This document shows, piece by piece, positions 45,001 through 54,058 of a stretch of 64,000 nt of DNA. This DNA is from Podarcis raffonei (taxonomy: Eukaryota > Chordata > Lepidosauria > Squamata > Lacertidae). Positions within the stretch are counted from its first letter, which is position 1. Every line of letters starts with the position of its first letter. The position numbers were made by a program, and so were the translations under genes. The stretch is taken from positions 14,372,501 through 14,436,500 of the forward strand of contig NC_070603.1 of assembly GCF_027172205.1 (NCBI RefSeq), given 5' to 3'. A model generated the notes under the pieces. It was given only the letters and a program-made list of their open reading frames with translations, did not search any database and was not told where the DNA came from.

Positions 45001-46957
45001 AACACAGCAATAGAAAAGCATGACTGTGTACATCTACCTGCAATCTAGACATTGTATGCTTCTGAACAAAAATAGGGCTAATGCAGAAGCCAAGAAAAGC
45101 AGTCCTATTGAAGGATGTTCAAAAGCCAGGTGCATCTTGAAATCTGGTCCAAGGGAGCCCAAAGACTGCAGTGGCACCAGCTCTTAACTCTGGATCGCCA
45201 CCTGTTTGCTAAAGCAACAGGCACTACCAACCTTCTCCAGCTTGAAGGGCAAAGATGTGGCATTATCCTGCCAACTCTATGTTCTAGGATCTTATTTGCT
45301 TCACTGCTGCTCAAGCCAACACAGTCCTGGCAAGCTTTGCAAGCCAACAAGTAGCAAACTTCAGCCTAAAGACCATAGATAGCTTACCAGAAGCCATGGG
45401 TCTGTAGAGAGTCAACTATTCCCAAGTCAAGTTCTCTCTTTGTTCTCATCTCCAATAAGTGATGCTTACATAAGCTAAAGAGAAAGTTTCCATTAAGCTG
45501 CCCTTTTCATGTACCTCTTTGGAGATTACACAGTTGTAAATGCCACCAGCTACCAATATGAAACACACTGTTCTCCACCAATACATGGACACAAGATGAG
45601 TGTCTTATTCCAGAGAAATGGATCCAGGAAACCACCAGTCCCTGTGCACTGAGTCACAACTCTGTAAACAAACATGGATTGAAAAGGGGGGGGGAGGACA
45701 GAGAAACTCATTTGCTCACCTTAACTGTGAGTACAAAAAGATAAGTAGGGGGGTACTTTACCCATAAGTGACCAAAAGCATAATTGCCACTGGTGGCAGT
45801 GTTTAATTCTGGTGACCCTCAGGTGTATTCTGCTAAAGGAACAAGACATTTCTTGGGGGAGGGGGGATGCTACCAGAAACAGAGGGAGGCAAACTAGCAC
45901 CAGACCGTGTTATTTATTGGCAAACAGCATTAGGGTCATGAGCTGGAAGAATGGGCTTCCTAATAACAGCCCTCCCCCCAAATCACCTGCTGCTTCATCC
46001 CTGAAATAAACCCCCTCAATGGACCGCAGTGTGTACGCAACTTTTCCCATGCTCCCTTCAGGGATGCAGCCATTAACCAAATCCCCTCTAACCATTTGGT
46101 GGATCAGTTCGCACAGACCTGTTACCCTTCTTCATCTCCCTCTGAGCATGTCTTTGCTACTGACACAACCCTCCCTGACCTCTTTGTCCTCCACCCTCTC
46201 ACTACCCTTGGCCTTCTAACTCACAATAACTTTATTCACTGACTTTATATACCGCCCTATACCCGGAGGTCTCAGGGCTTGCTAGCACAATATAACCTCC
46301 TCCCTTAATATGCGAGCATATAGGTATCTATTTAACCTCCATTTCCCCTTCCAACCCCTCTCCTTTTGGCATTCGCCCCTCTGGTGACCTTCCAAGGGTT
46401 GTGCGGCTTATTCAACCCTAAACTCCTCAGTGCTACCCCACTGAATTGAGAGCCAAAGCAGGGGGGCATATACAGCATGGCGGGTGCCCCTTTTATTATT
46501 CCCCCCCCCCCAATATGCACCAGCACCTGCCAAAGGCTCCGCCCCCGCCCCCCCCCCCGCTGGGCTCTTGTCCATTTTCGACGCGTTGCCTTTGAACTCT
46601 GACGGGAGTGTTTGGGGTTGCCAACTTTCCCCCTTCCTCCTGGCTCCTCTTCCAAGCTGGGGAGGCAGGAAAGCCGAGAGGCGAGTCTTTTTCCTAGTAT
46701 GGAGAATGAGGCGCTAGAGGGGTTATTTTTTGACGTGGGGGTGCAGCTTCCCCTTTCGAGTCTGTCTGCTGTGTGAGGCAGAGGAGCGCCTGTCGAGGGG
46801 GAATGTGGCAACCCTGAATCTGCGCCCAGCCCAGGCTCCTCCTCCCTCCTCCTCTCCCTTTCCTTTGCCCCGCTCACCAGCCGGTCGGGGGCGCTCGCGG
46901 CCTCAGCCCTCCCCGCGCTCCCAGTCGCCAGACTTCCCGGAGCCGGCGGGCCGCCAT
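37004..46957 (-). CDS. COQ10A: Coenzyme Q-binding protein COQ10 homolog A, all five coding exons
   Basis: COQ10A is a START/polyketide-cyclase-like lipid-binding protein of mitochondria that binds coenzyme Q and supports its use in the respiratory chain. Five exons on the minus strand (46957-46878, 41658 or 41652-41497, 40295-40103, 39335-39234, 37171-37004) join in frame to about 232-234 codons, against about 238-247 in human COQ10B and COQ10A. Exon 1 starts [17 protein letters not shown], a basic amphipathic presequence. The START-like domain runs from [13 protein letters not shown] through [49 protein letters not shown] and [13 protein letters not shown] to the end [12 protein letters not shown]. 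Exon 2 resembles COQ10B (YLxSCGILM), but the C-terminal HQT ending and the position between CS and ANKRD52 identify COQ10A. The promoter is a CpG island; the gene converges on CS. Confidence 0.95.
37302..37660 (+). mobile_element. Sauria SINE, copy 5
   Basis: Full-length copy, antisense in the last COQ10A intron, 131 bp from the last exon. Perfect 14-bp duplication tagtactgtgaata (37288-37301 and 37661-37674). Confidence 0.95.
38649..38784. mobile_element. Palindromic hAT-like MITE with exact 8-bp duplication
   Basis: Starts caggcatccccaaactcgg and ends aagtttggggatgcctg, with the arms actcccatcatccctagcta and agggatgatgggcattgtag. Perfect 8-bp duplication atttagag on both sides. It is the reference copy for the fragments at 890, 7520, 16805 and 54720. 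Confidence 0.93.
39234..39335 (-). CDS. COQ10A: COQ10A coding exon 4
   Basis: Thirty-four codons, [20 protein letters not shown] then [14 protein letters not shown], between a tatcccag acceptor and a gtaagc donor. Ser replaces the usual Ile before WRFSPG. Confidence 0.95.
39484..40095 (+). mobile_element. Chimeric L2-derived element in COQ10A intron 3
   Basis: A 5' part of about 165 bp unrelated to L2 coding sequence (ggcgtgccatcagtcag, then aggataagacctctttcc) is joined to the L2 ORF2 C-terminus ([20 protein letters not shown] to [11 protein letters not shown]) and the 3' end gtataaataataaatgatga. The same junction occurs at 57447. Of the 767-bp intron it fills about 610 bp; its tail ends six bases from the exon 3 donor. 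Confidence 0.82.
40103..40295 (-). CDS. COQ10A: COQ10A coding exon 3
   Basis: One completing base and 64 codons from [19 protein letters not shown] to VRPHLVK. It carries VPWCKKS and [14 protein letters not shown], hallmarks of the COQ10 family. The donor gtgagc is followed almost at once by the tail of a retroposon. Confidence 0.95.
41497..41658 (-). CDS. COQ10A: COQ10A coding exon 2, with two possible acceptors
   Basis: The exon encodes (SR)[18 protein letters not shown] then [20 protein letters not shown] and [13 protein letters not shown], ending at a gtgagc donor. Two AG acceptors lie six bases apart (tttcag then ttccag), both in phase. The upstream one gives a start at 41658 and keeps an Arg before YL as in COQ10B; the downstream one gives 41652. 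Confidence 0.9.
41877..42003 (+). mobile_element. L2-type 3' end fragment with (TTA)n tail
   Basis: gaagtttttaatgtttgatg and gtggggtataaataattta match the L2 3' end; a (TTA)n microsatellite runs from about 41943 to 42003. Confidence 0.8.
42589..43067. mobile_element. hAT-like element (CAGAGATTTTCAACC) with exact 8-bp duplication
   Basis: Ends cagagattttcaacc and ggttgaaaatcattg, flanked by atctacag at 42581-42588 and 43068-43075. About 480 bp and GC-rich inside; no transposase frame. Confidence 0.88.
43925..44047. mobile_element. hAT-like MITE, shortened copy (TAGGGCTGGGC ends)
   Basis: Ends tagggctgggca and cgcccagcgcta; the inner part tgccaggtcaaaaactatga is shared with the element at 13126. 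Confidence 0.7.
44803..44945 (+). mobile_element. tRNA-derived SINE (family of 6505)
   Basis: gggctatagctcagtggcag and agaaggtcctatgttcaatc are A- and B-box-like; tgatactgagctagacagg-like sequence follows. The 3' tail is lost. Confidence 0.7.
46878..46957 (-). CDS. COQ10A: COQ10A coding exon 1 (mitochondrial presequence)
   Basis: Twenty-six codons plus two bases from ATG (46957-46955), ending at a gtgagc donor. The peptide is rich in Arg, Ala and Gly with no acidic residue except one Glu, typical of a matrix-targeting peptide. Base +4 is G but -3 is T, a moderate start context. The exon phase fits exon 2 exactly and the start lies in a CpG island, which is why I chose it. Confidence 0.82.
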
Positions 46958-47167
46958 GAAGGGGGCAGCCTGAAGTGGAAGCGCGTCCGGTTCCCCGCCG
47001 CCTCAGTTCTGCCAGCTACCAGAGACAGACGCCGGCTCCGGCCTCCGTGAACCCTCACCCCCCTCCGCTTACGTCAGCGCGTCGTCAACGCGTTGCCATA
47101 CCTCACACTGGCGCGGGGGGGGGGGAGGAGAAGCGGAGCGGGCGCGATGCATGGCGGGAGCCGAAGG

Positions 47168-47188
47168 CATCATGGGAACCGTAGTTCG
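47168..47188 (+). promoter_or_regulatory. ZNF143/STAF-like site
   Basis: GCAT..TGGGAA..GTAGTT matches the core of the known ZNF143 (SBS) motif, frequent in CpG-island promoters of housekeeping genes. It lies about 210 bases upstream of the COQ10A start codon. Confidence 0.6.
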
Positions 47189-47191
47189 CTC

Positions 47192-47194
<3 letters not shown>

Positions 47195-47222
<28 letters not shown>
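47195..47222 (+). repeat. (CTG)n trinucleotide repeat in the COQ10A promoter region
   Basis: About nine perfect CTG/TGC units, CAG on the COQ10A sense strand, 240 bases upstream of the start codon. It may lie in the 5' UTR or just upstream of the transcription start. Confidence 0.85.
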
Positions 47223-47223
<1 letters not shown>

Positions 47224-47287
47224 GGATTAGGCCTCGCGCCTTGCAAGGGTGGTGGGATGGTACCTTAGCGAGGGAATGGAGGCGCCG

Positions 47288-47432
47288 GGAACAACAGCAA
47301 CAACAACAACAATTTATTACTTATACCCCGCCCATCTGGCTGGATTTCCCCAGCCACTCTGGGCGGCTTCCAACAAAACACTAAAATACAGTAACCTATT
47401 AAACATTAAAAGCTTCCCTACACAGGGCTAAG
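47288..47432 (-). mobile_element. L2-type 3' end fragment (reverse)
   Basis: On the minus strand gccgcccagagtggctgggg and ccagatgggcggggtataag, tail (TTG)n. It abuts the COQ10A CpG island. Confidence 0.75.
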
Positions 47433-47739
47433 CAGGGAAAGGTCGCAGCTTTCGGATCAGTGGTAGCCTCACTTTGCAATGCATGGCTGTCAACTTTTCC
47501 CTTTTCATGCGAGGAATCCTATTTGGAATAAGGGAATTTCCCTTTATTTTATTTTTTAAAATTTTATTGGAAATTTTATTTACATAACACAAACCCCTCA
47601 CCCCCCCCAACACAGAAATCCACCCCAAACAGACACAAACATAAACAACAAGCATAAAATACAACAATACTTTTATTTAGGTTGTTTGTGTTGGGAATTT
47701 CCCTTTAAAAAAGGAAAACGTTGACAGCTATGTTGCAAT

Positions 47740-48660
47740 GTGAAGTCGTGTTTAGGACGGCCACAAGAGTAAATTGTTGGGATTATTTTTCGAGGTGACA
47801 GTGCGCCTCATTGTGGCAAAAGCACAGCCTGCTTCATATAAAAAGCTGAGGAAGTCCCTGGTGACTCTCATGAAAAAGCACAAAAGTCTGTGACAACAGG
47901 AGCAAGGATGCTATTATCCCAGAGATGGAAAGAAGATAAAGTCCCTAGCAGAGAAGAATGGCAAATTAAACTGTTGGACTATGCCGAAATAGCAAAATTG
48001 ACTGGAAAGCTCAGGAACCAAGAAGACCAAAACTTCAGTAAAGAATGGGGAAAATTTTATAATTTATCTTGGAAGACCACTGTAACCAGATGAAAACACT
48101 AGCAGGGTTGCAATAACACTTGTAATGTAGCAAGTACTATTGAGTTAATGGTGTTTTATAAAACATGGGCTACTGAAAAAGATGCAGTAGAAAAGATTTA
48201 ACAATAGGACCCACCTTCCCCTCCAAAGTGGGAAGTCCAGAGATTCCGAGGAATCTCCTAACTGTGGATGTGTGTGGCTGTTTTGTTATAATTTTATATT
48301 TGTAAAATCAAATAAAAATTATTTCCAAAAAAAACCCACAAGAGCCGCATCAAGGCAACCAAAATGTTAATAAGTAGGGTGCAAGCTTTTGAATTCTCCA
48401 TAAAGGGTTCATCAGGCCGGGTGGTGAGCAGGTGGAAGGTGAATTAGGTGGAGGAGGAAAGTTTCCGGGTGCATCCAAGCCAGTCCATGACAGCATGGGA
48501 TGTCGAAAAGGAAAGGAGCAGCAGCCTGGTGTACTTCCTGGATACCTGCTCTGGTTCTCCTTTCCCTACAGGAGTGGCTGAGCTTATCTCTGGCCCCTTC
48601 TCATTATCTCTCTACCTATGCATGACATCTGGGATTGTAATCTGCCTGTCTGTGGCCCAT
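47740..48660. other. Intergenic, no feature recognised
   Basis: AT-rich, with a short open frame at 47890-48093 and several AATAAA-like strings. It may be an old retroposed piece; no family was recognised. Confidence 0.35.
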
Positions 48661-48677
48661 GGTTGTTCATTATGCAG

Positions 48678-48888
48678 GATGGGAAGGGCTAAAGCTCAGT
48701 GACAGATCACATGAGTTGCATGCAGAAGATCATGAGTTCAGTCACTGGCAACTCTGGCTGGGGGAAAGGCACATTTATGAGAATGTCATGAAGAGCTGTT
48801 GCCAGCTGCTGTGCAGGCAATGCTGAGCTAGGTGGGGCAATAAATAGCCTGATGTAGTAAGGCAACTTTCTATGTTCCTATAAAACTG
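48678..48888 (+). mobile_element. tRNA-derived SINE (family of 6505), near complete
   Basis: gggctaaagctcagtgacag, gcagaagatcatgagttcag, a middle part and the end aaggcaactttctatgttcc, which matches the tail at 6505. This copy defines the family best here. Confidence 0.75.
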
Positions 48889-48936
48889 CTCGACTTATTT
48901 GTACCAACTATCATTCAGATTTCATGAATTAATCAG

Positions 48937-49299
48937 TGAAATATACTCAGAGTCGAGTGTGGATTTCATGCTCTTTATTCAGCTCATAGTAGTGAGGAAT
49001 GAAAGTTCCTCTAAAATATCTGCTTTATATACCTTATTTACACAATGTGCCCCACGTGATTGGCTAATTCCGGGATTCTCCTGTAGGCCAATCAGGTTGC
49101 GGATTCACTTCCACCTGGAGCTGGATTGGGTGGCTCCTGCGGACCAATCATACTGCTGCATTGTTCTAGGACCAATCAGACTGCTGCATTCTGGGCCCTA
49201 TTGTTCTAGGACCAATCAGACTGCTGCTTTCTGAATCCTATTGTTCTAGGACCAATCAGACTGCTGCCTTTTGGATCCTATTCATCTCAGTACATAACA
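48937..49299 (-). mobile_element. Solo LTR of an LTR retrotransposon or endogenous retrovirus
   Basis: 363 bp with TG...CA ends, flanked by the 5-bp duplication atcag (48932-48936 and 49300-49304). On the minus strand it has U3 with several ATTGG (CCAAT) boxes, a TATA box near 49031-49023 and AATAAA at 48979-48974, in the right order. No internal region is seen, so it is a solo LTR. The family is uncertain. The exact duplication suggests moderate age. Confidence 0.82.
49141..49288 (-). repeat. 40-bp tandem repeat with CCAAT boxes inside the LTR U3
   Basis: Units starting ggaccaatcagactgctgc begin at 49169, 49209 and 49249 (period 40), with a shorter unit at 49141. Each carries one CCAAT box, so it looks like an enhancer array. 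Confidence 0.85.
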
Positions 49300-49774
49300 A
49301 TCAGTTTGACAGATGTTGTGCATTGCCTTTAGAAGTTTAAGCCTTCCTTGTCCAGCACTCAGCTGCTTGCCCCTAGGGTACCAAGCTCTTCTGTGATATC
49401 AGAGCAAGCAAGCTTGCCAATGAGCCTTTTGTTTATCCAGCCTCAGTGTAACATTGATGTATGAGAGCCAATGCTAGGCAACACACAAATTGCCTCTGGG
49501 CTGCGAACATGCTAGTTTGCAAATAAACCAATATAGATAAGGATACTACAAGATACCGCCTTTCTCTTCTCCAGAAGGCATTGCCCCTGCTCTGATGCTT
49601 AGAGACATTGAGCTGCTGTAGTGTTAGTAGCCTCACATTTTCTTCCACTAGCAGCAGGCTGGACCAAGAGTAAAGATGCAATCCTAACCCAATTTACCTG
49701 GGAATTAGCTCCACTGAATTCAATAGGAATTGCTTCTGACTAGAAACGGTTGGGATTACACTGCTAAGGTCAGA

Positions 49775-49940
49775 CCCTCTAAGTGTCCCTATTTTCCAGG
49801 AACAGTCCCAGATTTACAGAAGCTGTCCCAATTTCTGATTTGATCCCAGATGTCTCACTTTTCCTTAGGACATCCCTATTTTCATCAGATAAATGTTGGA
49901 GGGTGTGGTAGGATGTCCCTATTTCTATCAAAGAAAAGAT
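49775..49940. mobile_element. MITE-like element (CCCTCCAACATTTAT / CCCTCTAAGTGTCCC ends)
   Basis: Left agaccctctaagtgtcccta, right tcagataaatgttggagggt are imperfect inverted repeats; part of a second copy is at 50243-50290. Confidence 0.5.
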
Positions 49941-50004
49941 GGAAGGTATGGAGTTATGTAACCCCCGAACCAAGGAGATGGCTTAGAAGACACTTGCAGC
50001 CCTG

Positions 50005-50212
50005 TATAGGGAAGGTTTTTTATGTTTAATGTTTTATTATGTTTTTATATGTGCTGGAAGCCACCCAGTGTAGCTGGCACAACCCAGTCATCGTCGTCAT
50101 CATCATCATTAATTATTTATACCCTGCCCATCTGGGCGGCTTCCAACAAAATATTAAAATACAATAGTCTGTTAAACATTAAAAGCTTCCCTAAACAGGG
50201 CTGCCTTCAGAT
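50005..50212. mobile_element. Two L2-type 3' ends, tail to tail
   Basis: A plus-strand 3' end (about 50005-50105: ggaagccacccagtgtagct, tail catcatcatc) meets a minus-strand one (about 50106-50212: ttatttataccctgcccatc, then aaaagcttccctaaacaggg). Together they form an inverted repeat. Confidence 0.7.
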
Positions 50213-50308
50213 GGGAGGGATATAATTATAATTATAAATATTAAATAAGACATCCCTATTTTCATCTGAGAAATATTGGAGGGTGTGTAAGGTTCAACGA
50301 CAACTATA

Positions 50309-50508
50309 CAGTGGTACCTCAGGTTACAGACGCTTCAGGTTACAGACTCTGCTAACCCAGAAATAGTACCTCGGGTTAAGAACTTTGCTTCCGGATGAGA
50401 ACAGAAATTGCGTGGCGGCGCAGCGGGAGACCCCATTAGCTAAAGTGGTACCTCAGGTTAAGAACAGACCTCCAGAACGAATTAAGTTCTTAACCCGAGG
50501 TACCACTG
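50309..50508 (+). mobile_element. TA-flanked MITE, CAGTGGTACCTCGG family
   Basis: Inverted ends cagtggtacctcaggttac and taacccgaggtaccactg, with TA flanks. Confidence 0.83.
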
Positions 50509-51200
50509 TAAAGTGCTATCAGTTTTATGCCAGTTGCAACTGTTATGACCACTCCCCGCCCCCCCCCCGGCAAAGAATCCTGAGATGTATACATCAATGA
50601 CTTCTTGGGGAGAGAAAATTATTATTATAAAAGAGCATTTGGAAATTTTAACAGAATAGACTTTCCAGCAGTGCAGTCAGGAATAGTGGACAGAAGAATG
50701 GGTTGGGTGATCTTTTCAAAAACCTGTCCAGCTTTGCACTTTGATGTCTTTGTGAAAAAAAATGTAAATTGTATATGCACTTTCCCTGTTCTCCTTCCCT
50801 AATAGATCCAGAGAAAGTGTTCAGCGGTGAATGAAAATGTCAGCAGCTGATCTTTAGGCCTATGTCATTTCACCTTGATTTCACTGTTAGGTAACATGGC
50901 TAATTACAGGTCCAATAACATAATTATAAATAGCCTTGGCAGCGCAATCTCCAATCCCTCCTCCATGAACTCATTTGAACCAATGATTAAAGTTGACACC
51001 CAGACAGGCTGTCTGAGGCCAGGTCACACAGAGAAGTAGCCAAAATCATCATTCCTTCCTGTGCCTCTGGCCTGCAGCATTCAACATAATGATACTTCAG
51101 GATTTTATAGCATCACAGAAAAGAAACCATTTCCTTCTGTCCCTTTAATTCCATTTCCCCCCCTTATCTAACAAAATTTATATACCACTTCATTGTAATA

Positions 51201-51448
51201 CAGTCATACCTCGGGTTGAATGTGCTTCGGGATGAGCACGTTCGAGTTGCGCTCCGCGGCAACCCGGAAGTAATGGAGTGCGTTACTTCCGGGTTTCACC
51301 GCTTGCGCATGCGCTCAAAATGATGTCATGCGCAGAAGTGGCGAAAAGTGACACGCATGTGCGCAGACGTGCCATCGTTGGTTACGTTTGCTTCTAGATG
51401 CAAACAGGGCGCTGGAACGGATCCCGTTCGCATCTAGAGGTACCACTG
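51201..51448. mobile_element. TA-flanked MITE (CAGTCATACCTCGG type)
   Basis: Ends cagtcatacctcgggttg and tctagaggtaccactg with TA flanks, GC-rich inner arms (aacccggaagtaatgg, cgttacttccgggttt). It interrupts an older repeat whose parts lie at about 51165-51198 and 51451-51550. Confidence 0.78.
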
Positions 51449-51565
51449 TAAAAGCCTTAAGCAGTTTACAAGAAATATAGAAATGATCAATAAAAACAGT
51501 TAAAATGGAGTAAATTTAAAAAGATTTTAAGATAATTAAAATTAACAGCAGACTAAAGAGATTAA

Positions 51566-51913
51566 GTGGGACGCGGGTGGCGCTGGGGGTTAAACCACAG
51601 AGCCTAGGACTTGCCGATCAGAAGGTCGGCGGTTTGAATCCCCGTGACGGGGTGAGCTCCTGTTGCTCGATCCCTGATCCTGCCAACCTAGCAGTTCGAA
51701 AGCACGTCAAAGTGCAAGTAGATAAATAGGTACCGCTCTGACAGGAAGGTAAACGGCATTTCGGTGCGATGCTCTGGTTCGCCAGAAGCGGCTTAGCTGG
51801 CCACATGACCCAGAAGCTGTATGCTGGCAACCTTGGCCAATAAAGCGAGATGAGTGCCGCAATCCCAGAGTCGGCCACGACTGGACCTAGTGGTCAGGGG
51901 TCCCTTTACCATT
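51566..51913 (+). mobile_element. Sauria SINE, copy 6
   Basis: Full-length copy with A and B boxes and the tail gtccctttacc. Perfect 12-bp duplication taaagagattaa (51554-51565 and 51914-51925). Confidence 0.95.
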
Positions 51914-52192
51914 TAAAGAGATTAAAACATATCAACACCTATGTGTCTGGATAGGCTTGCCTAAACAAAAATGTTTTAAGCAAGTGCTGAAAATAATACA
52001 ATAAAGACACCTGCCTGACACCAATAAGCCAATAAGTTCCAAAGTGTAGATGCTGCCACACTAAAAGATTGATTGCTTTACAAGTGCAGAATATCATGCG
52101 ACACCTGTAACAACATCAGGTCTGCAGCTCAAAAGTGATTGGGCAATCCTGCAAGACTCTTAGGACTGCAGAGGGCAGACTTCAGGCTTAGA

Positions 52193-52985
52193 ATCATAGA
52201 ATCATAGAGTTGGAAGAGACCACAAGGGCCATCGAGTCCAACCCCCTGCCAAGCAGGAAACACCATCAGAGCACTCCTGACATATGGTTGTCAAGCCTTT
52301 GCTTAAAGACCTCCAAAGAAGGAGACTCCACCACACTCCTTGGCAGCAAATTCCACTGTCGAACAGCTCTTACTGTCAGGAAGTTCTTCCTAATGTTTAG
52401 GTGGAATCTTCTTTCTTGTAGTTTGGATCCATTGCTCCGTGTCCGCTTCTCTGGAGCAGCAGAAAACAACCTTTCTTCCTCCTCTATGTGACATCCTTTT
52501 ATATATTTGAACATGGCTATCATATCACCCCTTAGCCTCCTCTTCTCCAGGCTAAACATGCCCAGCTCCCTTAGCTGTTCCTCATAAGGCATCGTTTCCA
52601 GGCCTTTGACCATTTTGGTTGCCCTCCTCTGGACACGTTCCAGTTTGTCAGTGTCCTTCTTGAACTGTGGTGCCCAGAACTGGACACAGTACTCCAGGTG
52701 AGGTCTGACCAGAGCAGAATACAGTGGCACTATGACTTCCCTTGATCTAGATGCTATACTCCTATTGATGCAGCCCAGAATTGCATTGGCTTTTTTAGCT
52801 GCCGCGTCACACTGTTGGCTCATGTCAAGTTTGTGGTCAACCAAGACTCCTAGATCCTTTTCACATGTAGTGCTCTCAAGCCAGGTGTCACCCATCTTGT
52901 ATTTGTGCCTCTCATTTTTTTTGCCCAAGTGCAATACTTTACATTTCTCCCTGTTAAAATTCATCTTGTTTGTTTTCATCTTGCT
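52193..52985 (-). mobile_element. CR1 LINE, 5'-truncated
   Basis: The minus strand holds 237 open codons of the CR1 ORF2 C-terminus ([50 protein letters not shown]-like) and the 3' end with tctatgattcta repeats at 52193-52215. The long open frame suggests a fairly young copy. Confidence 0.93.
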
Positions 52986-52989
52986 TGTT

Positions 52990-54050
52990 AGATCTACTTG
53001 TTTTTATACTCCACCCCTCTGAACTATCAATAGATTTGTGTTCTTCTGAGCACATTCTGAACCTAGGAATTTCTTTTCAGGGCCAGATCTGAACTGAGCT
53101 CACAGTCCTGTCAGCCAAAAGTCTGCTCCTGGTTAGCTCTCTTCCTTTTGGCTGCCTATTTTAGATGTGGAAAGTTGTTTTGTCAGAACAGAAGAGTCAG
53201 AATTCCTTGGTGATCTACTGCAAACCACTCAGAGGTCTGCTAGTAGATCCCGATCTTCAGTCTACCCACTGCAGGAGGTGTGCTAACAGACAACATGGCT
53301 TTTCTGGGACCCAATCCAGGAAACAACACTGAAGCAGAGCTCGCTTCTTGAGCCATTTTTGCACTTGAAGTACAAAGTCAAAATAATCATGCCACTCCTT
53401 TGGACTGGAGCTCATATATATTTTAATGACACACAGATACAAGAGAATAGGGAGATGAAAGCAACACCCTTTCTGGAACTGAATGTTCAAAGGAACTGCT
53501 TCAAGTAAGGCTGATCCTGTACACAGCAAACCTCTCATGGTATACTCCCAGTTGCACAGCCCAATCCTAGGCAAGTTTATTTGAAATATGCAGTGTGTAT
53601 CGGCCTGCAGCCTCAGTGTACAGTAAAGTTACTCCTAGTATAGAGAGGCTTGCAGCCTTGGGATGCATATTCAAGATCATTTGGATCTCTTTTTACCGAC
53701 ACTCCTACTGTATATACATAACCTGGAGTTAAGCCACATTGGACTCAGTAGGGCTGACTTCTAAGTAGACATTTATAGGATTGCACTGTTAACCACCCTG
53801 TCCTACTTAAAATAAAGGTTGTAAATGGGAGCATCCTTTTCTGCCTTTTCAGTTTATGCTTATAAATGAAGGAATTCTAATGCACTTGGGGGAGAGGGGT
53901 TTTCATTCATTTATTAAGGATTTGCACTCCACCCTTCAATCTGTAACTCCACAAGGTAGTTGACAAAATTTTAAAATTAAAGTCCATGCTAAACCACAGG
54001 AAATAAAAGGACTGATAAGCACAAGAAGTAGACAACAGAATACAAGCAGC
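52990..54050. other. Intergenic, mostly unrecognised
   Basis: Contains the unnamed repeat (cacattggactcagtagggc, ttataggattgcactgtta) at 53560-53790 and a LINE-like 3' end around 53900-53960. No gene. Confidence 0.4.
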
Positions 54051-54058
54051 AGCAAATA

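Larger units (their letters stand above)
42004..46877 (-). other. COQ10A: COQ10A intron 1, repeat-poor parts
   Basis: Apart from the hAT-like elements at 42589 and 43925 and the SINE at 44803 nothing is recognised; around 46225-46290 a piece with ttatataccgccctataccc looks like a LINE or SINE 3' end in reverse. Confidence 0.5.
46540..47260 (-). promoter_or_regulatory. COQ10A: CpG island and promoter region of COQ10A
   Basis: GC- and CpG-rich stretch around COQ10A exon 1, in sharp contrast to the AT-richer flanks. It contains a CRE-like TGACGTAA (minus strand, 47076-47069) and a ZNF143/STAF-like site at 47168-47188. The transcription start is inferred to lie between about 46980 and 47190; no TATA box is evident. 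Confidence 0.8.

Noticed and set aside
46332-46877. Minus-strand open frame of 181 codons next to COQ10A exon 1
   Set aside because: It lies in COQ10A intron 1 and the CpG island, on another frame from exon 1, and has no domain signs.
47151-47384. Plus-strand frame with poly-Cys and poly-Gln
   Set aside because: It is made by the CTG repeat and the tail of an L2 fragment; no gene evidence.
49141-49288. CRISPR-like or satellite array
   Set aside because: Only three to four units with no unique spacers; it is the U3 repeat of an LTR.
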